Part shown: in pieces, positions 1 to 5,691 of the stretch | Numbering within the stretch: position 1 is the stretch's first letter | How the letters are laid out: the number at the start of each line of letters is the position of its first letter | Source: Clostridia bacterium | Lineage (GTDB): Bacteria > Bacillota > Clostridia > Christensenellales > CAG-138 | DNA length: 6,276 nucleotides | NCBI GenBank assembly: GCA_017435185.1 | Contig: JAFSFN010000166.1 | Location: forward strand, 1 to 6,276 | Reading direction: 5' to 3' | Made by a program: the position numbers and the translations under genes | The notes under the pieces: model-generated | Seen by the model: the letters and a program-made list of their open reading frames with translations, nothing else | The model's database searches: none | Told to the model about the DNA's origin: nothing

Positions 1-161
1 ATGAGGCCTGCAAGTATGAGCAGAAGTCCCAGCGTGTCGCAAAGTGCGGATGCGTGCATTCTGTTTAGCACATATTTGAACTTAAATATGCCTATTACTG
101 CGCTGAGAATAACAAACATTCCCAGTCCAATGAGAATAAGACCGATTATATCCCTTACCAT
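1..161 (-). CDS. mnhG: Mrp/Mnh-type cation/proton antiporter subunit G, N-terminal part (runs off left edge)
   Basis: Small membrane subunit of the multi-subunit Na+(K+)/H+ antiporter (Mrp/Mnh, CPA3 family), which exchanges cytoplasmic cations for external protons. Only the first 53 residues are present; the stop lies beyond position 1. Visible are a first hydrophobic helix (about residues 5-26, rich in Ile/Leu/Gly) and the family signature where a short basic loop leads into NRMHAS (33-38) and DTLG (42-45), followed by a second helix. This matches the R-M-H-A...TLG motif of MnhG/MrpG. The ATG at 159-161 is preceded by GAGGTGG (166-172), a strong ribosome binding site. It starts 13 bases after the mnhF stop, so it is cotranscribed with mnhE and mnhF. 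The E-F-G order is the standard one for these operons. The family call is firm although the gene is partial. Confidence 0.87.
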   Translation of the reverse strand, partial: MVRDIIGLILIGLGMFVILSAVIGIFKFKYVLNRMHASALCDTLGLLLILAGL

Positions 162-174
162 ATTTCCACCTCAA

Positions 175-507
175 TCAGTGTCTCTTTGCGTTTTTGTGCG
201 CAAGAGAGGCTTCTCTCTCTTTTTTCTCTTGAGCGCGTCTGCGCACTATAACAAGTCGTGTAAGAACAACAACGGCTATGAAGCTCAACAGGGCATAAAC
301 TATTGCTATATCGACAAGGAAGTCCTGCTTAAAATATACCGAAAGTATGCACATTATGATTATAGTGAGTGTGCCGATTATGTTTACGGCAACTATTCTG
401 TCCGTAAATCGAGGGCCTTTTACTGCGCGAATCATGCAGAGTATTATAAAAATACCGAGAACGGCACAGCAGGCGATGAGTATCGCTGATATTATGTTAT
501 CTTGCAC
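175..507 (-). CDS. mnhF: Mrp/Mnh-type cation/proton antiporter subunit F
   Basis: Integral membrane subunit of the Mrp/Mnh cation/proton antiporter complex. The 110 residues hold three predicted transmembrane helices (about 5-26, 39-57, 64-86). Between the first two lies the family signature RAVKGPRFTDRIVA (27-40), equivalent to the R-x-x-x-G-P-x-x-x-D-R segment of MrpF. An Asp (66) followed by YALLSF (71-76) in the third helix is also typical. The charged C-terminal tail (Arg/Lys/Glu, 88-110) should be cytoplasmic. The start is GTG (505-507), chosen because GGAGG (517-521) sits nine bases upstream and the family N-terminus fits. The gene overlaps the end of mnhE by 11 bases, which suggests translational coupling, and is followed 13 bases later by mnhG. 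Length is normal to slightly long for the family (usually about 90-100). Confidence 0.9.
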   Translation of the reverse strand: MQDNIISAILIACCAVLGIFIILCMIRAVKGPRFTDRIVAVNIIGTLTIIIMCILSVYFKQDFLVDIAIVYALLSFIAVVVLTRLVIVRRRAQEKKEREASLAHKNAKRH

Positions 508-970
508 TGTATTTATCCTCCATGCCTTTCAAAATATGAATAAACTCACATTCCTCTATGCCGTCAATGAACGATTTGTCAAGCGCATGAACACGAAGGT
601 ATTCTTCTGTGAGCTCTACCGTTATTGTTCCGGGCGTTAGCGTAATGGAGTTTGAAAGAAGCACTCTTTTGTTTTCGCTTTTGATATTTGGAGAAAAATA
701 GAAAAGCTGAGGTTGCAGTTCTTTTGCGTTTCCCCAGATTATGCCGATGACTTTAACACAGCATACTACTATCTCTTTTATCAGCACAAAAAAATAGCGA
801 AGGTATCGGAATATAGCCAAAAGTCTGGCAGCAGCTTTTTTTGATTTAAAGCCGACAAGTTTCGATACAAGGATATCAAGCGCGAGCGATATCACAAGGC
901 CGATAATTGCAATTTCAAGCGTGATACGGCCCGAGAAAATGAGCCAAAGCACAAAAAACGCAATACACAT
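497..970 (-). CDS. mnhE: Mrp/Mnh-type cation/proton antiporter subunit E
   Basis: Membrane subunit E of the Mrp/Mnh Na+(K+)/H+ antiporter, and the first gene of the visible part of that operon. The 157-residue product has hydrophobic helices at about 2-17, 18-37 and 56-79, then a soluble C-terminal domain with the family hallmark SNSITLTPGTITVEL (106-120) and VHALD (127-131). The length matches MrpE proteins (about 155-170). An in-frame ATG nine codons upstream (995-997) would add MWSIWEEIY. I prefer the ATG at 968-970 because GGGAGGAA (977-984) lies six bases before it and because the upstream ATG falls inside the probable -10 box, so it would not be in the mRNA. The 3' end overlaps mnhF by 11 bases. 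Subunits A-D are not in view; in many Clostridia they follow G, which would put them to the left of this window. Confidence 0.92.
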   Translation of the reverse strand: MCIAFFVLWLIFSGRITLEIAIIGLVISLALDILVSKLVGFKSKKAAARLLAIFRYLRYFFVLIKEIVVCCVKVIGIIWGNAKELQPQLFYFSPNIKSENKRVLLSNSITLTPGTITVELTEEYLRVHALDKSFIDGIEECEFIHILKGMEDKYSAR

Positions 971-976
971 ATATAT

Positions 977-984
977 TTCCTCCC
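977..984 (-). promoter_or_regulatory. Ribosome binding site deciding the mnhE start
   Basis: On the minus strand this reads GGGAGGAA, near-perfect anti-16S complementarity, six bases before the ATG at 968-970. The alternative upstream ATG (995-997) has only a weak GGAAGA about ten bases before it. The site therefore supports the shorter mnhE. Confidence 0.8.
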
Positions 985-995
985 AAATTGACCAC

Positions 996-1024
996 ATGAT
1001 AGCACAATCTTCCTATCTTTACAA
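996..1024 (-). promoter_or_regulatory. Probable promoter of the mnhEFG operon
   Basis: Minus-strand -35 box TTGTAA (1019-1024), a 17-base spacer, and -10 box TATCAT (996-1001). Matches to consensus are 4/6 and 5/6. Transcription would start near 989, giving a leader of about 19 bases that contains the GGGAGGAA site. It lies just downstream of the nagB terminator, where a new promoter is needed. Predicted by eye from consensus and spacing only. Confidence 0.55.
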
Positions 1025-1055
1025 TACACAAAAAAGATTTCGAAGAGATATGCAT

Positions 1056-1083
1056 AAAAAAGGCGCATCTGTGCAGATGCGCC
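1056..1083 (-). terminator. Rho-independent terminator of nagB
   Basis: A perfect inverted repeat GGCGCATCT (1062-1070) and AGATGCGCC (1075-1083) encloses a four-base loop; on the minus strand it is followed by six T residues (1056-1061). It begins 16 bases after the nagB stop codon. The other side carries four T residues (1084-1087), so weak bidirectional action is possible, but no plus-strand gene ends here. It separates nagB from the mnh operon. Confidence 0.9.
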
Positions 1084-1099
1084 TTTTGATTCTTAAAAG

Positions 1100-1807
1100 T
1101 TATGCCTTTACGCAAACAACGGTTACGTCTTTGTGGAGCTGGAGAATGGAAGCGGGAACTTCGGGAGTTACAGGACCGAAGAATGCTTTTTCAATGATTT
1201 CAGCCTTTTCTGCACCGCCGATGAGAAGTATGCGCTTTGCGCTCATGATGTTGCGCATGCCCATTGTGATAGCGTGTGTAGGAACCTTGCTGACATCATT
1301 GTCGAAGAAACGAGCGTTTGCTTCGAGTGTGGACTGTGTAAGCTCAACAACATGAGTACCCATTGTGAAAGCACTGTCGGGCTCGTTGAAGCCGATGTGG
1401 CCGTTGTAGCCGATGCCGAGGAGCTGGAGGTCAACGCCGAGGCTGTCTATCAAAGCGTCATAATCTTTTGCAGCCTTTTCGCTGTCAGCAGCCAAACCGT
1501 CGGGAACATTTGTGTTTGCCTTGTCTATATCAACATGATCGAACAAGTTGGTGTTCATGAAGCAACGATAGCTTTCGGGGTGAGTTACAGGCAGATTGCA
1601 GTATTCATCAAGGTTGACCGAGCGGACATTTTTGAAGGAGATATGACCTTCTTTGCACCACTTGATGAGGTTTGCGTATGTGCCGACGGGTGTGCCGCCT
1701 GTTGCCAGACCGAGAACGCAGTCATTCTTCAATGTTACCTGTGCTGCGATGATTGAAGCAGCTTTGAGAGCCATTTCTTCGTTGTTTTTTACATAGATGA
1801 TGTTCAT
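1100..1807 (-). CDS. nagB: Glucosamine-6-phosphate deaminase
   Basis: Cytoplasmic enzyme converting glucosamine 6-phosphate and water to fructose 6-phosphate and ammonia, the last step in feeding amino sugars (GlcNAc, chitin, mucin or peptidoglycan sugars) into glycolysis. The 235-residue protein shows the phosphate-binding loop LATGGTPVGTY (34-44), NLDEY (65-69) with the catalytic Asp67, the active-site loop GYNGHIGFNEP (133-143) with His137 and Glu142, RFFDND (166-171) and SILQLH (220-225). The Asn in NGHIGFNEP, where E. coli has Asp, is usual for the short Gram-positive type, which also lacks the longer C-terminal part of the E. coli enzyme. The frame stays open 25 codons upstream, but the ATG at 1805-1807 is chosen: AGGAG (1818-1822) lies ten bases before it and MNIIYVKNNEE matches NagB N-termini. 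A strong terminator follows. No nagA is in the window. Confidence 0.95.
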   Translation of the reverse strand: MNIIYVKNNEEMALKAASIIAAQVTLKNDCVLGLATGGTPVGTYANLIKWCKEGHISFKNVRSVNLDEYCNLPVTHPESYRCFMNTNLFDHVDIDKANTNVPDGLAADSEKAAKDYDALIDSLGVDLQLLGIGYNGHIGFNEPDSAFTMGTHVVELTQSTLEANARFFDNDVSKVPTHAITMGMRNIMSAKRILLIGGAEKAEIIEKAFFGPVTPEVPASILQLHKDVTVVCVKA

Positions 1808-1844
1808 TGCCTTTATTCTCCTAATTGTTATTTCTCTATCGGAT

Positions 1845-1873
1845 ATTGTAATACTACCTTTAGAGTTTTGCAA
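1845..1873 (-). promoter_or_regulatory. Probable nagB promoter overlapping the upstream gene's 3' end
   Basis: Minus-strand -35 TTGCAA (1868-1873), 17-base spacer, -10 TACAAT (1845-1850); 4/6 and 5/6 matches to consensus. The -35 lies inside the last codons of the condensation-domain gene that ends at 1860. Transcription would begin near 1838, leaving a leader of about 31 bases. No terminator is visible between the two genes, so nagB could also be reached by readthrough. Confidence 0.5.
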
Positions 1874-3227
1874 GTTCTCCAAGTGTAATTTCGGGATTCT
1901 TGATCATTGCATTGAGTGCTTTGACTATATGCTCATGCAATTTGTCAACCGTATCGGGTTTTGTCGTAGCAAACTGATAGTCGTAGTTGAATACCAGATC
2001 ACCGCTTGCATCAAGAGGCATTATGGTGAGGTACATCTTCATTGCAAACGAGCCGTTGGGATGGAGCGAAAAATGTATCGGCAAGCCTTCATGCTCGTTT
2101 ATGAATACGGGGTTGTAGGTGAAGTTGACAACATCATAACCGTTCATGGGCGGGACTGAGAATTTCTTTTCATATATATCTACTACTCTGGTTGTACTGA
2201 GGTTTGCGTGTGCCATTGTCCGCATAAGACTTATTGATGTTTCGGACAGTGACTCTTTGAACTTTGTAGTATTTGGAAGATTTACACGAACTTTTGCGCC
2301 GTTTACTCGAACGCCGAATGCGCGCTTTTCAAGAAGCGTTCCTCTGCGTGCTATATTTGTCTGAAGAACTATGTCTTCACGATAGTTGTTTACCTTTGAA
2401 ATATAACTTCTCAGTGCAAGATAGAAAACGGAAAGGGGAGAGACACTGTTTTCAAGTGCAAGCGCATTTGCTTTGTCAACGATTTCCTTGGGCAGTCTGT
2501 ACTGCTTTGCGCCTGCCTTAACTCTGCCGAGTTTTAATGTGGGACCGTATTTCTTGCCTTTAACCGGAGGTTCTCCGCAGATGTCGCAGTATGTGGGTTC
2601 GGTTGCGTAGAACTCATCTTCCCAGAATTTACAGTCCGCCTTGAATTTTTCGGAATCAATGTAGTTGAGGTCGTTTTCAAGACAGCCTATGGGGTCACAC
2701 TTGTTTTCGGGTATAGGTTTTCCGTCACGCAGACATTCATACATTGTAAGTATTTCGTTTGCCTGCATGATAAGGGAATAGGCGTCAAATATAATGTGAT
2801 TTACGCAGAAATAAAGACCGTACAAGCCGTCGGGTTTTTTGATAAGTCGTATTGAATAAAGCTGTGTGTCCATGGAATGATTCGGGAAGGGTGTGGATGA
2901 GAATTTAAGAATATCCTCATTGAGCTTTTCTTCCGTGGAATCGGAATAATCCATAACTATTATCTGTTCGGGGGCTTTGTTTGAGAAATACTGCATTACT
3001 TCCTTGCCGACTTTGCGGCAGCGAATTGATGCCGATTTGTTGCGGAGTATTGCAAGATATGTTGCCTGAAGCAATAAATTCGGGTCGATTTCCGATTCAA
3101 AATGCATGGTTGCGCATATGTTTACGATTTCTTCATGACCGAAAGACCATTTCAAATTGAGGAACATGGTTGCCTGGGATTCGGTAAGAGGATAAAATGT
3201 TATTCCTTTTTCGGTAATTGTATTCAT
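1860..3227 (-). CDS. Stand-alone condensation-domain protein (NRPS C-domain-like acyltransferase), paralog 1
   Basis: A 455-residue protein made of a single condensation domain, the fold that joins acyl or aminoacyl groups in nonribosomal peptide synthesis and also occurs in free-standing acyltransferases (PapA-like). Visible landmarks are the N-terminal YPLTESQATMF (12-22, C1-like), RNKSASIRCR (62-71, C2-like), NHIIFDAYS (143-151) in place of HHxxxDGxS, FW (201-202, C4-like), TNIARR (290-295) and a C-terminal FNYDY segment. The probable catalytic His144 and structural Asp148 are kept; the first His is Asn and the Gly is Ala. No signal peptide or membrane helix is seen, so it should be cytoplasmic. 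It is clearly related along its full length to the product of 3838-5199. ATG at 3225-3227 with AAGGAAG eight bases upstream; it follows the membrane-protein gene by 27 bases. Domain assignment is fairly sure, substrate unknown, and activity inferred from the retained His and Asp. Confidence 0.85.
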   Translation of the reverse strand: MNTITEKGITFYPLTESQATMFLNLKWSFGHEEIVNICATMHFESEIDPNLLLQATYLAILRNKSASIRCRKVGKEVMQYFSNKAPEQIIVMDYSDSTEEKLNEDILKFSSTPFPNHSMDTQLYSIRLIKKPDGLYGLYFCVNHIIFDAYSLIMQANEILTMYECLRDGKPIPENKCDPIGCLENDLNYIDSEKFKADCKFWEDEFYATEPTYCDICGEPPVKGKKYGPTLKLGRVKAGAKQYRLPKEIVDKANALALENSVSPLSVFYLALRSYISKVNNYREDIVLQTNIARRGTLLEKRAFGVRVNGAKVRVNLPNTTKFKESLSETSISLMRTMAHANLSTTRVVDIYEKKFSVPPMNGYDVVNFTYNPVFINEHEGLPIHFSLHPNGSFAMKMYLTIMPLDASGDLVFNYDYQFATTKPDTVDKLHEHIVKALNAMIKNPEITLGELAKL

Positions 3228-3254
3228 TTTGATTACTTCCTTTGTAGTTGCTTT

Positions 3255-3815
3255 TTAGTCTGCAAGATGAGAATGATTATCTTGGTTTGAGCAGATTATG
3301 AAGTATATTACGCGCCTCATCATTACATGAGTGGATATACCTGCGTACAATGCTCTTATTATGCAGAACCAAGTCATGCCAAAGTCGATGCTTTCGCTGT
3401 GTATTCCAAACAAATCAAATTCAACTATTCCCAAAGGTGCAAACGCAAAGAGAATTGTTCCTGCAAGCGCAAAACGCAGTGAAGCGAGCACCATATTTTT
3501 CGGATAAGAAGAATATATGGGATGTTCGGCCTTTGAAAGAGGCATAGAAGGTGCTGTGCCCTTTTTAAGATCTCCTTTTATAGAGGGGAAAGCTGTAAGC
3601 GCGCAGATGAGTGTGGTTAAAAATACACCGAGGGGCAGATCCTGAACCAATGCCGCAAGTGTTGTGGCGGAAGGTTTGAGCAGGAACATATAAATTAAGA
3701 ATACCAATGCTGTCGTAGCAACGGAGTAAGTAGTGAGTGCTTTGTTGCCCACATATTTTTTAGGCTTTATATAGACGGTTTGCTGCATATCTTTTTTAGT
3801 CCACTTTTTTTCCAT
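3255..3815 (-). CDS. Four-helix membrane protein of unknown family
   Basis: I do not recognise this 186-residue protein. It has a basic N-terminus (Lys-rich, 1-25), then four probable transmembrane segments at about 29-46, 59-77, 107-130 and 147-175, and a short polar C-terminal tail ending HSHLAD. The hydrophilic loop at 78-106 (KGDLKKG...SKAEHP) is positively charged and, with the N-terminus, is likely cytoplasmic. There is no cleavable signal peptide, ATP-binding site or recognisable transporter motif. It sits between two paralogous condensation-domain genes with gaps of 22 and 27 bases, so the three should be one transcript; it might anchor the two soluble proteins at the membrane, or bind or move their lipid-like substrate or product. 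That role is inferred from context alone. The start ATG (3813-3815) has a modest GGTG site eight bases upstream; a later Met at residue 10 cannot be excluded. Confidence 0.8.
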   Translation of the reverse strand: MEKKWTKKDMQQTVYIKPKKYVGNKALTTYSVATTALVFLIYMFLLKPSATTLAALVQDLPLGVFLTTLICALTAFPSIKGDLKKGTAPSMPLSKAEHPIYSSYPKNMVLASLRFALAGTILFAFAPLGIVEFDLFGIHSESIDFGMTWFCIIRALYAGISTHVMMRRVIYFIICSNQDNHSHLAD

Positions 3816-3837
3816 GGTTATTCACCGCTTTCTGTAT

Positions 3838-5199
3838 TTATAGTTGGTTAAGTTCTGATATCGGAATATTTATGTTTTCTGCTATGGCGTTGAAGACTTT
3901 TACCATGTGGTCGAAAACAGCCTTGGGAACTTCGGGACGTGTGACTTTGACGGGGTAGTCGAAGTTGAAGTTCAAATCGCCGGAATCGTCAAGCGCCATG
4001 ACCGTCAGATACAGCGGCATATTGCTCGAACCGTTGGAATGTGTGGTGAGATGAACAGGCAATGTCTGATTTGATGCGACAAAATACGGCTGATATGTGA
4101 GATACATGGAATTATAACCGAATCCTGCGGGTGAAGAGAACTTTTCACGGAATATTGCCGAAATATCAAATGTGGGCAGATTGGCGTGGGAATAATATTT
4201 TTTCTGCAATGCGTTTATTTCCAAAAGTGCATCCTGAGCTGTTAACGAGTTTGAAAAGTTCATGCGGAAAAGAACGCTTTGAACCCTTGTTCCGCCGGCA
4301 TTCTTTTCTGCCAATGTTGCTCTTCGTGCTATAGTGTTGGATATAGTTACATCATCGGCATTGCTGTTTACTTTTGAAAGATAACTTCTTGCGGCAAGCA
4401 GATAGAAACACTGGGGAGAAATTCTAAGGGATTTTGCCATGTCGTTTACTTTATTGACTATTTCTGCCTTAAGTGTATAGTTTTGATGATTTCCGGCTAT
4501 TCTCAATATATCGGCGGTCTTGCCGTAGCGCTTGCCCTTGACGGGGGGAGTTACAGCATCACCGTTTACGCTTGTGAACAAAGGCTCGGTTGCAAATATT
4601 TCATTGCGCCAGAAATCCTTGTCTGCCTGATAAACAGGAGACTTGAAATATTCCCACTCTGTCTTATAAGACGGGAGAGGGTCTGATTTTGAAAGAGGGA
4701 TCGGATGCCCGAGAAGCAACTTCTCGTAGATGTGCAATATTTCGGTTGCGTTCATCATAAGAGAATATGCGTCAAAAGCAAGATGGCTAACACAGAAATA
4801 AACAGCATAGAAACCGTTTGGTTTTTTTATGAGCCTGCATTTATAAAGTTGTACATCCAATGAGTTGTTGGGAAACTCGGCAGAACTCCATTTTGCAATA
4901 TCGGCATCGAGTGCTTCCTGTGTGCTGTCGCTGTAGTCCATGACTATTACAGCTTCGGGCGGCTGGTCGGAGAAATATTGCTTGATGGTTTTATCTTCTT
5001 TGCGCATTCTTATCGAAGCGGAACGGTTTCGATGAAGACCCAGTGATATTGCTTGAAGCATGAGGTTAAGGTCTATTTCTGCATCAAAGTGGACCATTGC
5101 GCAAATGTTGGTGATGGATTTTTTAGTGGAGAATTTTTGACTGTAATACATCAAATTCTGTGATGAAGTCAAAGGGTACAGCGTTGGTTGTTTTGACAT
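3838..5199 (-). CDS. Stand-alone condensation-domain protein (NRPS C-domain-like acyltransferase), paralog 2
   Basis: A 453-residue single condensation domain and first gene of the cluster. Landmarks match its paralog: YPLTSSQNLMY (8-18), RNRSASIRMR (57-66), SHLAFDAYS (138-146) in place of HHxxxDGxS, FW (196-197), NTIARR (288-293), LTYQPYF (367-373) and a terminal FNFDY segment. His139 and Asp143 are kept, the first His is Ser and the Gly is Ala. Several blocks are nearly identical in both proteins, for example VMDYSDST and PPVKGK. No adenylation or carrier domain is fused to it, and no signal peptide is visible. The frame is open 25 codons further upstream, but the ATG at 5197-5199 is chosen because AAGGAG lies ten bases before it and the N-terminus then aligns with the paralog; the longer version would run through a structured leader. 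Likely role is acyl or aminoacyl transfer; donor and acceptor are unknown. Confidence 0.86.
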   Translation of the reverse strand: MSKQPTLYPLTSSQNLMYYSQKFSTKKSITNICAMVHFDAEIDLNLMLQAISLGLHRNRSASIRMRKEDKTIKQYFSDQPPEAVIVMDYSDSTQEALDADIAKWSSAEFPNNSLDVQLYKCRLIKKPNGFYAVYFCVSHLAFDAYSLMMNATEILHIYEKLLLGHPIPLSKSDPLPSYKTEWEYFKSPVYQADKDFWRNEIFATEPLFTSVNGDAVTPPVKGKRYGKTADILRIAGNHQNYTLKAEIVNKVNDMAKSLRISPQCFYLLAARSYLSKVNSNADDVTISNTIARRATLAEKNAGGTRVQSVLFRMNFSNSLTAQDALLEINALQKKYYSHANLPTFDISAIFREKFSSPAGFGYNSMYLTYQPYFVASNQTLPVHLTTHSNGSSNMPLYLTVMALDDSGDLNFNFDYPVKVTRPEVPKAVFDHMVKVFNAIAENINIPISELNQL

Positions 5200-5315
5200 T
5201 AAAAATCGTCTCCTTAATATAATGTTGTGCAAAATGCCGGGGTAGCATTTTTGACGGCCTCCGGGAAGGAGCACCGCCTTTATATCATGCAGATGTGAAC
5301 ATCTGCAATGAGGAC
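5200..5315 (-). promoter_or_regulatory. Structured 5' leader of the condensation-domain operon
   Basis: From the predicted transcription start near 5315 to the start codon at 5199 there are about 115 untranslated bases with three hairpins, in transcript order: an 8-bp perfect stem with a four-base loop (5288-5307); a GC-rich stem, CGG plus CTCC pairing with GGAG plus CCG around a small internal loop (5255-5276); and a 7-bp stem AAAATGC/GCATTTT with a seven-base loop (5231-5251). The Shine-Dalgarno site AAGGAG (5210-5215) lies after the third. I recognise no riboswitch class or T-box signature, and no stem is followed by a clear T-run. The hairpins are seen in the sequence; a regulatory role is inferred. 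Confidence 0.5.
5210..5215 (-). promoter_or_regulatory. Ribosome binding site deciding the start of condensation paralog 2
   Basis: Reads AAGGAG on the minus strand, ten bases before the ATG at 5197-5199. No comparable site precedes the more distant in-frame start at 5274, which also falls within the hairpin leader. Confidence 0.75.
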
Positions 5316-5321
5316 GAACAT

Positions 5322-5349
5322 ATTATAATATAGGAAAATCAAGGTGCAA
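5322..5349 (-). promoter_or_regulatory. Promoter of the condensation-domain operon
   Basis: Minus-strand -35 box TTGCAC (5344-5349), 16-base spacer, perfect -10 box TATAAT (5322-5327). This fits a sigma-A-type promoter and is the only strong candidate upstream of the first gene of the cluster. The -35 coincides with one copy of a GTGCAA/TTGCAC motif repeated in this intergenic region. Confidence 0.7.
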
Positions 5350-5575
5350 ATCACTTATGAAGCGTATTTTACACTAAAATAGCATTTTGTGCAACAACAA
5401 GGCAAAGACAATAAAAAAACAAAACACATGGAATAGTTCATTACTTGTTAACATTATCGGTATTGACTTTATTCTATCTTGCGTGTATCCTTTAGAAAGA
5501 CCAGCATATTTAGTGCAGTTTATGTTGCACCGTAAAAAATAACCAAAAAAATTTTTGTGATGTCATAAAAACCTC
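5350..5575. other. Divergent intergenic region without a gene
   Basis: AT-rich spacer between two divergent promoters. I see no credible open reading frame, RNA gene or mobile-element end. It holds further copies of the hexamer GTGCAA (5389-5394, and as TTGCAC at 5525-5530), a small inverted repeat GTGCA/TGCAC (5513-5530), and A/T tracts (A7T5 at 5545-5555) directly upstream of the plus-strand promoter that resemble an UP element. Confidence 0.6.
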
Positions 5576-5604
5576 TTGACAGATATGAGGTTCTGAGGCA
5601 TAAT
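5576..5604 (+). promoter_or_regulatory. Promoter of the secreted-protein gene
   Basis: Consensus -35 TTGACA (5576-5581), 17-base spacer, -10 CATAAT (5599-5604, 5/6). Transcription should start near 5611, giving a leader of about 80 bases that contains a small GATAC-TTTT-GTATC hairpin (5649-5662) and the ribosome binding site. The A/T tracts just upstream could strengthen it. Confidence 0.75.
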
Positions 5605-5691
5605 ATTTCAATGGTACGGTTTTTAGTGTGCCTTACAGCGTAATCTTTGATACTTTTGTATCTTGATTTATAAACAAGGGAGGAAAGAACG

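Noticed and set aside
1..489. Plus-strand 162-codon open frame.
   Set aside because: It lies antisense to mnhF and mnhG, which have clear family motifs, and its translation has no recognisable feature.
1133..1756. Plus-strand 207-codon open frame.
   Set aside because: Antisense shadow of nagB; nagB has its complete set of active-site motifs.
5200..5274. N-terminal extension of condensation paralog 2 to position 5274.
   Set aside because: It would place the coding start within the hairpin leader, lacks a ribosome binding site and has no counterpart in the paralog.
1062..5307. Shared CATCTGCA sequence in the nagB terminator and the first leader hairpin.
   Set aside because: The similarity is only eight bases and the arms are arranged differently; chance is the simplest explanation.
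5200..5315. T-box or known riboswitch in the condensation operon leader.
   Set aside because: No T-box consensus near the third stem, no terminator/antiterminator pair with a T-run, and no conserved core of a riboswitch class that I recognise.
5463..5491. Second upstream plus-strand promoter TTGACT-17-TATCCT.
   Set aside because: The -10 box matches only 4/6 and a much better promoter lies closer to the gene; AT-rich DNA gives such matches by chance.
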